DNA from: Diphasiastrum complanatum | Taxonomy: Eukaryota > Streptophyta > Lycopodiopsida > Lycopodiales > Lycopodiaceae | DNA length: 64,000 nt | Assembly: GCA_029204225.1 (NCBI GenBank) | Contig: CM055107.1 | Location: forward strand, 28,669,410 to 28,733,409 | Direction: 5' to 3' | In this document: positions 48,232-58,064 of the stretch, one piece after another | How the letters are laid out: every line of letters starts with the position of its first letter | Position numbering within the stretch: the first letter of the stretch is position 1 | The notes under the pieces: model-generated | Told to the model about the DNA's origin: nothing | The model's input: the letters and a program-made list of their open reading frames with translations, nothing else | The model's database searches: none | Translations under genes and position numbers: made by a program

Positions 48232-49300
48232 CATGATGGAAGGTATTATTTTACCAGATTCTACTGAGCTAATTGAACTTGCATCTGGGAAATTTGTGCA
48301 TGTTTCTAAGTCTCTTGGAGAGACATAGCAGAATTTACTAAGCTATTGAAAGAGTGCCAAGATGTATTTGCATGGTCGCTCGAAGACTTGAAAGAAATTT
48401 CTGCTGAATTTGGCGAGCACCGCATTGATGCTAAAAAGATGTTGTTCTTGCCCGACAGAGACAATATCGTCTCAATCCAAAGTACTCTCTTATCATAAAA
48501 GATGAATTCAATAAGCACCTTAAGGTAGGTGTTATCTATCCCGTCTTAAGTAGTGAATGAGTATCTCCCATTGTTGTAGTTCCAAAGAAGAAATCTGGCA
48601 AGATTCGAATTTGCCAAGATTTTAGAAAGCTAAATGTTGTTACAAAGAAAGATCACCACCCATTACCCTTCACGGATCCCAATCTAGACTAGGTTGTTGG
48701 ACATGAACGTTACGATTTCTGTGATGGCTTCTCTGGCTATAATCAAGTTGGAGTAAGGAAGGAGAATTGACCAAAAACCACGTTTATTACTGATTGGGGG
48801 ACTTATGCCTACAATAAAATGCCATTTGGTCTTTGTAATGCACCAGCTACTTTTCAAAGAATTATTGATGCTAATTTTTGCTATGTTCCTAAGAACATTT
48901 CTCAAAATTTTCATTGATGATTTCTATGTTTATCGTAATATCAAGTCTCATATACAGAAACTGAAACTTACATTGCAGAGGTGTTGAGACACCTGTTTGT
49001 CACTGCACCCCAAAGAATGTTTTTTTGGTATGAGAGAAGGTATACTTTTTGGGGCATAGAATATCCAGCAGAGAAATTGAAGTTGACAAACATAAAGTAG
49101 AAGTGATAAGAAATTTGTTGATACCAACCAATCTATGTGAACTAAGAGGTTTCTTAGGGCATGTTGGTTATTATCGAAGATTTATCCAGAATCATGCCTA
49201 TATTGTTGTAGCCCTTACACAGTTACTCAAGAACCAAGTCGCTTATATTTGGACGACAGAAGAACATTTAGCCAAAATTGTTAAAGATACTTTACATGCC
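48232..49300 (+). pseudogene. Gypsy G reverse transcriptase
   Basis: It contains YPV.SSE.VSPIVVVPKK.SGKIRICQDFRKLN and KDHHPLPF (48530-48670), FSGYNQ, then AYNKMPFGLCNAPATFQR (about 48808-48860) and the catalytic box FIDDF (about 48910-48924; usually YLDDF, with both Asp kept). The connection region GHRISSREIEVDKHKVEVI ... LRGFLGHVGYYRRFI follows at 49052-49200. Stops lie at several places. This set is diagnostic for Ty3/gypsy. Confidence 0.88.
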
Positions 49301-49490
49301 ATTTTTAAGGCCAGTTTACAAAACTGACTAGCCACTTTCGAATGAGCTAGGACCCCTATCTATAGGCTTTTCGTGCCAATTTTACATCAAAATTCATAGT
49401 TTTACATTCCACATTTTTATATTTTATAAAAAATTGGTAAATAATAGGCTGATTTTTATGTTGAAAAATTGGCTAGAGTGCTTCTTATAG
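49300..49490 (+). repeat. Short dispersed repeat T, copy 2
   Basis: This is the partner of 40895-41090. It cuts the gypsy RT/RNase H reading frame at about 49300, so T, or a larger element containing it, arrived after G. Confidence 0.6.
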
Positions 49491-49746
49491 ATGACTATGT
49501 AGAAAATCTCTAAAAAGAAACTTCTACTTTTGCACTCTAAGGCCACATATAAAATGTCGAAAAGGCTAGCCAACTAGCTCAACAATAGAACTTCAATGAA
49601 TAATTGTATTTAATTAGCGCTTGTGTGGCGTGGTGGCGTATTGAGCCTAGATTGGGCTTGCCCACCCCTGTTCCAGTTGCTGGCCTTGATGATAGAATAA
49701 ATATATAGTAGTTTCTAAACATTGTAGTTTTCATTCAACAAAAATA

Positions 49747-50831
49747 TGTTAGCAGATTCTAGAGAATCTCCAAGTGCCGAGCCAAGCTGAAGACACAAGT
49801 TATCTCTCACCCATGACCGAGGAGGTCTCAGAAGGAAGAGAGCAGAAGAAGCTGAGAGCCGAGAAAGTACTAACTAGGAAGACAATGAGTTATCTATGTG
49901 AGCCTACATGGTGTATCCCAAAGAAGGAATGGCCATGTAGGAGCTAGTAATATTTCCTAGGCATTGTAAATAAAGGTAGACCCCCCTTGAATTAGTTAGA
50001 GTGAGCCACGTTTTGATGGTGACCTTTAGTAGAAGGGCAAATTTCACATGTAATTTCTAATTTGGTGGAATTGCCACATGGGCTCCACATGGACAACCTT
50101 CTTGCTTATTTAAGGGCCTCCCTCTCTTGTGAGGGACCTTTGAATGTATTGTCAAGTTCTCTTGAGCTAATAAAGAGGATCCTCCACGTGTTCTTGATGA
50201 TAGCTAAGCTCCTTGTTCATGGCAATGTTTTTGAGTGAGATTTCTATGAGAATGCTTGATTCCTTTGCATTGTGGATTAACTAGGTTCTTGTTTCTTGTT
50301 TCTTGCTTAGTTGTGGATAAGGATTCAGTTCTCGTTTGTGGAATAAGGTAGTAATCAGCATTCAAGTAAACTAGATAGGTTGGTTTGTGGTATAAATCTT
50401 GCATACTCCCTCGCAACCCAGTTCTTGATTGTTCTTGAGTAATCTAAGCATCAAGTAATGAGTGTTTCTTGATTCTTAGATAATTAAAATGCTGCTAGGA
50501 ATCTTGTTTCTTGTTTCTTGAATCTTGTTTCTTGTTCCAGTAGTTAATCTTGTTCTTGATTTTCTAAACTAGTAGATAGTGGTAGGACTGCTCCCTGTAC
50601 CAGAACACTGATCCTCTTGAGCTGTAGATGGTTACATGGCTGGTTTTTTGCATGTAGCTGTATCGGAACCGTGTCTCCCATAGACAGGGGGAAATACATG
50701 TTGAAAAGTAACCCATCCATGTGTTAACCGTTCTAACAAGAAGAACCATAAGAACCATAAAGAACGATAAAGAAGAAGATGAAACCAAGAGATAATTCCA
50801 TGTTCACAGATTCAAAGGGAATCTATGAACA
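49747..50831 (+). repeat. 5' LTR of H
   Basis: About 1085 bp. It contains repeated CTTGTTTCTTG motifs (50290-50560). It ends ATGAACA immediately before TTTGGCGCC. Confidence 0.92.
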
Positions 50832-50845
50832 TTTGGCGCCAATCC
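50832..50845 (+). other. Primer-binding site of H
   Basis: TTTGGCGCCAATCC starts like the TGGCGCCGTTGCC site of plant gypsy elements and then diverges. Confidence 0.65.
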
Positions 50846-51539
50846 ACAGCTACACAAACATTAAACCACCTAAAAAACTATTCCGATCTGTGTAGCACAA
50901 CCATTGCTTTCAGGACTGCCACACTTTCATTACAGAACCCACCACTTTCGTCCTGACTACTGCGAAGCTCAGTTCTCAACCGACGCTTCACAAGTTGAGC
51001 CACAAGCCATCTATCACAATACACCATAAACGTCCACTCACCGTCGCAAACCATGAGAATCGCAACCCGCTCTTCACCCGTCACCGTAGACACCATAACC
51101 GTCACACCCGTAAACACTCGCACTCCACCATAACCGTAGATACACCACCACCCACAAACTGTCACCGTCCGTCCCGAACCGTAGGCCCCGTCCACCATCC
51201 CAACCACACGTACCTCCTTGCCCTCCCTCTAACACCAGATCAAATAACCGTAGATAGCCACAACCCGTAACAGACTACAATACCCGCAACGGACCGCAAT
51301 CGACCGCACCTGACCGTTGAAAAAAAAAAAAAAAAACCTGCAACGGACAGCCACAAACCATATTGCACCGCTACCACCACATACCATCATCCCATCACCT
51401 TAGCCGTATCATCCGCCATTGGTCGCATTACACTTGCATCAGCCGTGGATTCGTAGCAACCGCATTCTAACACACGTGTCCACCATAACCAGAGTCCACG
51501 TGCATATTTACACAATCCTATGACACTCTACATGTTGTC
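50846..51539 (+). other. H leader region
   Basis: A Pro/His/Arg-coding-like stretch rich in CACCGT/CCGTCAC words (50990-51420) and an A tract (51322-51338). I see no conserved protein, and the short open frames on either strand are explained by composition. Confidence 0.5.
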
Positions 51540-52637
51540 ATGGATCGTCCCTACAATCCGAATTCTACGGAAGACTATCCACTAGAGATGGTCTCCCCAT
51601 CCACCGAACAGGCTCGATTTAACAGATATTCCCGGATGAAATCCCAAGTCCAAGACCCATCCACAAACCCATTCGACAGATGGGAACCTATGCGTTATGA
51701 AGCTCCCTATGAACGACTACATTTCCATGTTGCCGAATCCTCACGTGCACGAGCTCACTTAAACAGAGCTTTTGCACATAATGTTCCACGTATTGAAAAA
51801 AAGACCCCCAAGCTCGACTTACCTAAGTACGATGGTAACACTGATCCTCAAAGATTTCTTCAAGTCTTTGAGAACGCATGTGATGTCTATGGCGAGACAT
51901 CACCAGAGGCCATGGTATAGCCCTTCTCGATGACCATGATCAATCGAGCACGAGAGTGGTTTTTTAACCTTGATCATGAAGATAAACGTGACTGGTCACT
52001 CTTGAAGGAGGCCTTTATCAGACATTTCAAGCCTTTTTGCTTGATAGAAAGCCCTTTTGTCAAACTAAGTAATATCAAAATGACAAAAGACGAAAAAGTA
52101 CATGACTACATCGAACGATTTAAATGATTAAAAAGTCAGGTACAAGAGCAACCTACTGAATCCATGCTCATCATTTGGTTCCTCGTTGGGCTCCCACGAT
52201 GGATATGACGTGAACTTCGTTCTAATGATGAATATACATAATTGAAACAAGCCATGTCTGATGCCATTCGGGAAGAAGATGAGGGCTCAGATGTGGATGA
52301 ACCATGTGAACGGAGAGCACATCTTGTTGTCCAAGAAGCTCGACCAAACAATGACACACGAGAACAGTTATGAAAGACACAGATGGAATTGCTTAACCAA
52401 CAACACCAGCAACAGATGGAGAAACTCACAAAAGAGTTTCAAAACACTCTTAAGTCTATCCACAGCCTCACAACCAGTCAGGAGGACATTATCAACCTCC
52501 TCGACAACCATTTGTTTCACAGCAACAACACACGCCCTATCCACCGCAAAATAACTAGGTCCATATACAAGAGTTGCCCAGACAACCTAGACATGACCCT
52601 CAACTTTAATAAGATCTCTACCGACGGACCTTCATAA
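51540..52637 (+). pseudogene. H Gag (Ty3/gypsy retrotransposon gag domain)
   Basis: A Met at 51540 opens a frame whose end reads LDLPKYDGNTDPQRFLQVFENAC. After a TAG at about 51918 the same frame resumes with RAREWFFNLDHEDKRDWSLLKEAFIRHFKP and KMTKDEKVHDYIERFK (51930-52127), which is the Retrotrans_gag signature. Further right is a Gln-rich segment (QQHQQQMEKLTKEFQNTLKSI, 52383-52637). No zinc knuckle follows; the tandem arrays start instead. Several stops make it a remnant. Confidence 0.75.
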
Positions 52638-52745
52638 GACTTCGACCGACGGACTTTCATAAGATCTCGACCGACGGACTTTCATAAGATCTCAACCGAC
52701 GGACTTTCATAAGATCTCGACTGACGTGACTTCATTAAAATTTCG
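52620..52745. repeat. 25-bp tandem array in H
   Basis: Four to five units of ACCGACGGACTTTCATAAGATCTC(G/A), starting at 52620, 52645, 52670, 52695 and 52720, with the last ones diverged. The unit is similar to that of the neighbouring array. Confidence 0.9.
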
Positions 52746-52929
52746 ACTGACGCTACAGACACGTCCCATCACACCCGCGCCCACCCAAAGGCTTCCATAA
52801 ATGCCATCACTTCGACCACATTCACACCTCAGCGAAGTGTGAACTCTGGAGCTCCCTGGCGACGATCCTCTGGCGATTTTCAGACTCTCCTACACGATCT
52901 TGGCGCTCTCTCATCCGGTGCTCCTTCCA

Positions 52930-53432
52930 TCTCAGCCGACACCTTTTCCACTCCATCTCAGCCGACACATTTTCATTCCATCTCAGCCGACGCCCTTTCC
53001 TTCCATCTCAGCCGACACCTTTTTCACTCCATCTCAGTCGACGCCTTTTCCACTCCATCTCAGCCGACGCATTTTCCTTCCATCTCAGCTGATGCATTTT
53101 CCTTCCATCTCAGCCGACGCCTTTTCCACTCCATCTCAGCCGACGCCTTTTCCACTCCATCTCAGCCGACACATTTTCCTTCCATCTCAGCCGACGTCTT
53201 TTCCACTCCATCTCAGCCGACGCATTTTCCTTCCATCTCAGCCGACGCCTTTTCCTTCCATCTCAGCCGACGCCTTTTCCACTCCATCTCAACCAACACA
53301 TTTTCCTTCCATTTCAGCCGACGCCTTTTCCACTCCATCTCAGCCGACGCATTTTCATTCCATCTCAGCCGACACCTTTTTCTTCCATCTCAGCCGACGC
53401 CCTCCGCTCCCATCTCCACCGACACCCTTTTT
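52930..53432. repeat. 25/26-bp tandem array in H, about 20 units
   Basis: Units read CCATCTCAGCCGACGCCTTTTCCACT (26 bp) or CCATCTCAGCCGACGCATTTTCCTT (25 bp), mixed. All three forward frames stay open through it, giving Ser/Pro/His/Phe-rich repeats. TCAGCCGAC here corresponds to TCGACCGAC in the first array, so both probably descend from one monomer. Confidence 0.92.
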
Positions 53433-53470
53433 CCAGATTATTGTTTCTCTCTTTTTCCAATTTCTTCATC

Positions 53471-55742
53471 ATGTCTACCAACCTTGCCTCCAGCTCTGAT
53501 GACCCCGCAACCAATAAGCTCGACATCCACTTATCCACATTGGACATTACAGAGATGCAACATTGTTACCAACAGACAACACCTTTCCTTCAAGCAATTG
53601 AGTTTCAAATGCCTGTCCTAACGGGGTATCAAAGCCCCTATCTCGTGCACATGATCTACGCCAACTACAATGCTACTGCAAGGTCGTGCCAGCTAATAGT
53701 CCCTCCTGTGAGGAACTACGTTTACAACCTATCATTTGCATCGGCCGACTTGCAACTTTTTGGGTTCCCAAGAGGACCCAATGCTGTCACGAGAAAGACA
53801 ACGTATTTCAAATTTATTGATCCATCAGTGGCAAACTGGAAAAACAAGGACGGGTATCGAGTTGACGCAATCAATGACTCCCAATCACAAGCGGCATGTG
53901 CGTACTTGACAAAGTGCACACAATGACCAAGAAAAAAGTTGCAGAGGGTACCCATGTCCCTATTTCACATGATGGCAGATTCACGACTGCACTCCCAGAA
54001 TCTCTATGACTGGACACAATTTGTTTTGAATTGTCTTCATGAGTGCATTAACAACAAGCAGCCCATCACAATATTGGGATATCTGATGATATCACTCTTC
54101 ACCAAGTACAAAACGGGCCAAAGCTTCAACAACAACTACAGCTTGCGGACAAGGCATGGGAAATTCCCATTGCACACAAGAAGTCCAGGCGTGCAAGGAA
54201 CACTTCACCATCGAGATCCCAGGCTAAACGAGTCAACACCAGTATCCTCCCTCTGGTGCAGAAGCCAAGAAACCCACCACAAGATCCACAAACAACTGCA
54301 ACTTCCGGAGCTCAACAGACAAATACCTCTAAGGCTCAGTTGTCGGGCACACGGCAACAACGGAGGCAAGAGAGCTTCAAGCTGGGAGCACATCACCGGT
54401 GGGATCAGTTTCAGATGGTTTCATTTCAAATGCAGGCAGCTCATCCACGGCATCACAACAACACTCGTCGCTCTCACATGTCATCGACGGGAGTGATGGA
54501 GCAATTACATCTACACAACCACCTGATACGGCAGTTACTCAAGCCACAGGTCAATCAGATAAAGCCACCACTCCACCCACACTGATTACTACGCCAACGC
54601 CACCAACATCACCACTGGCACAAATTTTTTTTGGGGGGGAGGAGTGGGGATATCCAGTCCCCACCAGGACACAGAAGCAACCACAGGCCCAGCAAGTCCA
54701 CACACTGGACACGTCGCAATATTTTGATGCTGAGGACCTGATGGAAATAAGCGACGACGAGCCAGAAAAGGGGACACAACCAGGAAGAAGTCAGGCCCCT
54801 CCACTAACCACCACCACCACAACAGTCACTAACATCATACCTTCACTCCCTCCACCTCCACCTCCATCTTCAGCTCTAACACCGCATTTATTTTTTGGTT
54901 TAGCCTCACCATCCCACACTCCAGATCAGTACCCAACCCTCACTAACCCTGAAAAGCTCACTGAAGCAGCCAAGTGCTCGATGATTGGCCTATCCGAAAC
55001 GAGCTACCACATGCATTGGTTGGTGAGCCAGCACCAAATGCTCGAGAGTAGAGTCCAGCATCAAGACCAAGAGATTGTGCAATATCAAAGGCTGCTCAAA
55101 GAGAAAGAGAAAGAAACAGTGGAAACCAAATCCATGATGGTCGGGCAGAAGTCCACTCTGGAAGAGGTCCAGCAACAACTGAAGCACCAGATGGTCCAAA
55201 TCGACCAAGTACGAGATGAATCATCGAGTGCAATGACAGTCGTTGCACCTGTAGTCAAGTCCGAGGACATTCAATTCCAGGTCCCACAGGCCTCAGCCAT
55301 CCGGATGGAAAAATACGTAAGGCTAATCCAGGAACGGGAAGCCGAAAAGCGAAATTTTGAAAACATTGTGGTCAAACAAGAGAAGATCATCCTGGAGTCC
55401 CAGAAGCAACTGGAAGACACTACGAAGGCCCTGCAGCAAGTCTTGGACAAGGTGAACCAACTATGGGAGAAGGCGTGCAAGGCTCAAACAGGTGCTCAAT
55501 CAACAAAGCCGCGGGATGATGATGAGAATGATGGTGCAGGAAATCAAGGCGGACAAACCCACCCTTCAGACGGTAGCTCGGGATCGGGTGGCCAGAGAGC
55601 CGGTGCTACTTCCATGACTTTTTCCCGACCCCCTCCCACCTTATCCCTTCCTCCTACTCTGCATTTAATTTTTCTGAAACATTCATTCCAACTTACCCAA
55701 TTCTTCCATCTCCCCTCTCTTCATCACCTCCTAGCAAAATAA
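53471..55742 (+). pseudogene. H ORF2, unknown protein with coiled coil
   Basis: I do not recognise this protein. A Met at 53471 (MSTNLASSSDDPATNKLD) opens 151 codons to a TGA at 53924. The same frame continues sensibly (LYDWTQFVLNCLHECINNK). Frame changes near 54120 and 54395 lead to a long open frame ending at 55742. The last part (54399-55742) has a Thr/Pro-rich stretch, an acidic patch (LMEISDDEPEK), a PPPPPPP run, then about 150 residues of heptad-like, Gln/Glu/Lys-rich coiled coil (SQHQMLESRVQHQDQEIVQYQ ... LQQVLDKVNQLW) and a Gly/Ser-rich tail. The whole would be about 750 residues. No RT, integrase or protease motif is present. It follows the satellite-like array directly. Confidence 0.55.
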
Positions 55743-55907
55743 TGGGCCCATCAAAAGGTCCAGTTGACACTTACAAAGCCCGACGGGACGAGTTTCTCCA
55801 ACAACTCCACTCCCCCGGTGCTGCGTATAACTTGTTGATTCCACCTCCTCCTAAACCTATCACCCCCGCACCCCTCTCCCTAGATCATTCCATCCCCAAC
55901 CTTCCAC

Positions 55908-56760
55908 ATGGGGGGTGATGATGACTTCTTGGCAGACCAACCAGAAACGAGAAGGTTCTCGCCGTCGACAAGTGAGCGAGCAAAAAAGAAAGATACGGGC
56001 ACCAAGGCCTTAGATGATTATCTTGCAAGGCCATCCCAACTACGCAGGACAACTTCCCCTACTAGGCCTAGAGGCAAACTGGCCGACACAAGGGAGTTAG
56101 AGAAATCTGAGAGGAAATACCTCCAAACATGAGGGGAGGCAAAGAAGACATTGATCAAAGCCAATACTCCACCAGGGCTGAGATCATTGTCGCGCTACAA
56201 CCGTAGCCAGAATGGCGGACTAAAGTCCTGAAAGATAGCAGATGGCTTCAAGAGTATTTGAAGGCACCGACATGGAAGCGAGTGGATCCTTTCTACATGC
56301 CACTCAAACGCAGAAACCCATGGCTGGTGGAAAAGCCTCGAGTGGAGTTAGTAAACTGGCCAGTCATTCCGGGAATTTTGGAGAGAACCTCCCCGGATGA
56401 TCTGAGGCTGTAGTTACTCGACTTCGGACATAAATACAAATCAAGTGTCGAGTATTGCAGATCCATGGCCTTCCTGATGCAACAAGATTGTTACTGGAAT
56501 CGAGGCCTGGAGCCCATCAAAATCAGCCCAAATGTCGTCCTCGGTCGGAAAAAGACCATGAAATGATGGCCAGGCTATACTACAGAGCGGCCTTCATGTC
56601 GTCACGCTATGTGACCATGGTGGAAGACTGACAGGAAATGGGCTTCGTAGAAAAGATAAGAGAATATCTGGGGGCCCTCAATTTCGGAAGTAAGCTCTGC
56701 TTCCAAGTTTTTGAAGCCCTGGGCCGGAAGATGAGCAAGCGAAAGCAGAAGGCATGATGA
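55908..56760 (+). pseudogene. H ORF3 remnants, unknown
   Basis: A 74-codon basic frame (55908-56132) is followed by coding-like pieces in other frames. These are a Trp/Arg-rich piece from about 56233 (LKAPTWKRVDPFYMPLKRRNPW) and another at about 56570-56755 (ARLYYRAAFMSSRYVTMVED, GFVEKIREYLGALNFGSK). Stops separate them. The composition looks protein-coding, but no family is recognised. Confidence 0.4.
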
Positions 56761-56965
56761 CGAGGCGAGCAGGATTCACAAGAAGTGCTCAAGAGGGCTG
56801 GTATGTAGCGGCCAATTGGGAGACTTCCAATTTTGACGAATAAATTTTGCGGATAATAAGCACCTGATTTTACGGAAGCAAACGAAAGTCCACGCTTTTT
56901 CAAGTGCCAAGTGGAAGACATCACCGGTGTTGCAGTGGGTCCTGCAACAGATTAGGGGTGGATAA

Positions 56966-58059
56966 TGTTAGCAGATTCTAGAGAATCTCCAAGTGCCGAG
57001 CCAAGCTGAAGACACAAGTTATCTCTCACCCATGACCGAGGAGGTCTCAGAAGGAAGAGAGCAGAAGAAGCTGAGAGCCGAGAAAGTACTAGCTAGGAAG
57101 ACAGTGAGTTATCTATGTGAGCCTACGTGGTGTATCCCAAAGAAGGAATGGCCATGTAGGAGCTAGTAATATTTCCTAGGCATTGTAAATAAAGGTAGAC
57201 CCCCCTTAAATTAGTTAGAGTGAGCCACGTTTTGATGGTGACCTTTAGTAGAAGGGCAAATTCCACATGTAATTTCTAATTTGGTGGAATTTCCACATTG
57301 GCTCCACATGGGCAGCCTTCTTGCTTATTTAAGGGCCCCCCCTCTCTTGTGAGGGAGCTTTGAATGTATTGTCAAGTTCTCTTGAGCTAATAAAGAGGAT
57401 CCTCCACGTGTTCTTGATGATAGCTAAGCTCCTTGTTCATGACAATGTTCTTGAGTGAGATTTCTATGAGCATGCTTGGTTCCTTTGCATTGTGGATTAA
57501 CTAGGTTCTTGTTTCTTGTTTCTTGCTTAGTTGTGGATTAGGATTCAGTTCTTGTTTGTGGAATAAGATAGTAATCAGCATTCAAGTAAACTAGATAGGC
57601 TGGTTTGTGGTATAGATCTTGCATACTCCCTTGCAACCCAGTTCTTGATTGTTCTTGAGGAATCTCAGCATCAAGTAATGAGTGTTTCTTGATTCTTAGA
57701 TTATTAAAATGCTACTAGGAATCTTGTTTCTTGAATCTTGTTTCTTGTTCCAGTAGTTAATCTTGTTCTTGATTGTTTTCTTGTTCTAGTAGTAGATAGT
57801 GGTAGGACTGCTCCCTGTACCAGAACGCTGATCCTCTTGAGCTGTAGATGGTTACATGGCTGGTTTTTTGCATGTAGCTGAGTATCGGAACCGTGTCTCC
57901 CATTGACAGGCTGGGAAATACATGTTGAAATCTGAGTAACACATCCATGTGTTAACCGTTCTAACAAGAAGAACCGTAAGAACCATAAAGAACGGTAAAG
58001 AAGAAGACGAAACCAAGAGATAATTCCTTGTTCACAGATTCAGAGGGAATCTGTGAACA
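56966..58059 (+). repeat. 3' LTR of H
   Basis: About 1094 bp, colinear with 49747-50831 and differing by few substitutions and small indels. AAATA follows. Confidence 0.92.
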
Positions 58060-58064
58060 AAATA

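Larger units (their letters stand above)
43938..49300 (+). mobile_element. Ty3/gypsy retrotransposon G, interrupted by F, 3' end lost
   Basis: A primer-binding site (43938-43954) is followed by gag pieces, three zinc knuckles, a retropepsin motif and a Ty3/gypsy RT with connection region, all on the plus strand. The copia derivative F (46474-48226) splits it. Removing F and one GCCAG restores a continuous reading frame across the junction. After RT the element is cut by repeat T at about 49300, and no integrase or 3' LTR is visible. Many stops show that it is inactive. Confidence 0.85.
49742..58064 (+). mobile_element. Non-autonomous LTR retrotransposon H with AAATA target duplication
   Basis: The LTRs 49747-50831 and 56966-58059 both run from TGTTAGCAGATT to a CTRTGAACA end and are flanked by AAATA (49742-49746, 58060-58064). 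A TGGCGCC-type primer site starts right after the left LTR, and a purine tract (AGGGGTGGATAA) precedes the right one. The 6.1-kb interior has a Ty3/gypsy-like Gag domain, two tandem arrays and two decayed unknown ORFs. No RT, RNase H, integrase or protease signature was found in any frame. It resembles LARD/TR-GAG-type elements that depend on a partner. The LTRs are very similar to each other, so it is the youngest large insertion here. Confidence 0.92.

Noticed and set aside
50878-51207. 109-residue minus-strand protein
   Set aside because: It is explained by the repetitive CACCGT-rich leader of element H.
52930-53432. CRISPR-like regular repeats
   Set aside because: Units follow each other head to tail without unique spacers. 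It is a 25/26-bp tandem array inside an LTR retrotransposon of a plant genome.
52839-53621. Long open frames of about 260 and 199 codons across the array
   Set aside because: All three forward frames are open only because of the repeat unit. There is no conserved domain.
54399-55742. ORF2 as an independent gene starting at 54399
   Set aside because: The frame opens at a GTG without a nearby ATG, and the preceding frames encode protein-like sequence, so it is the distal part of a frameshifted longer ORF.
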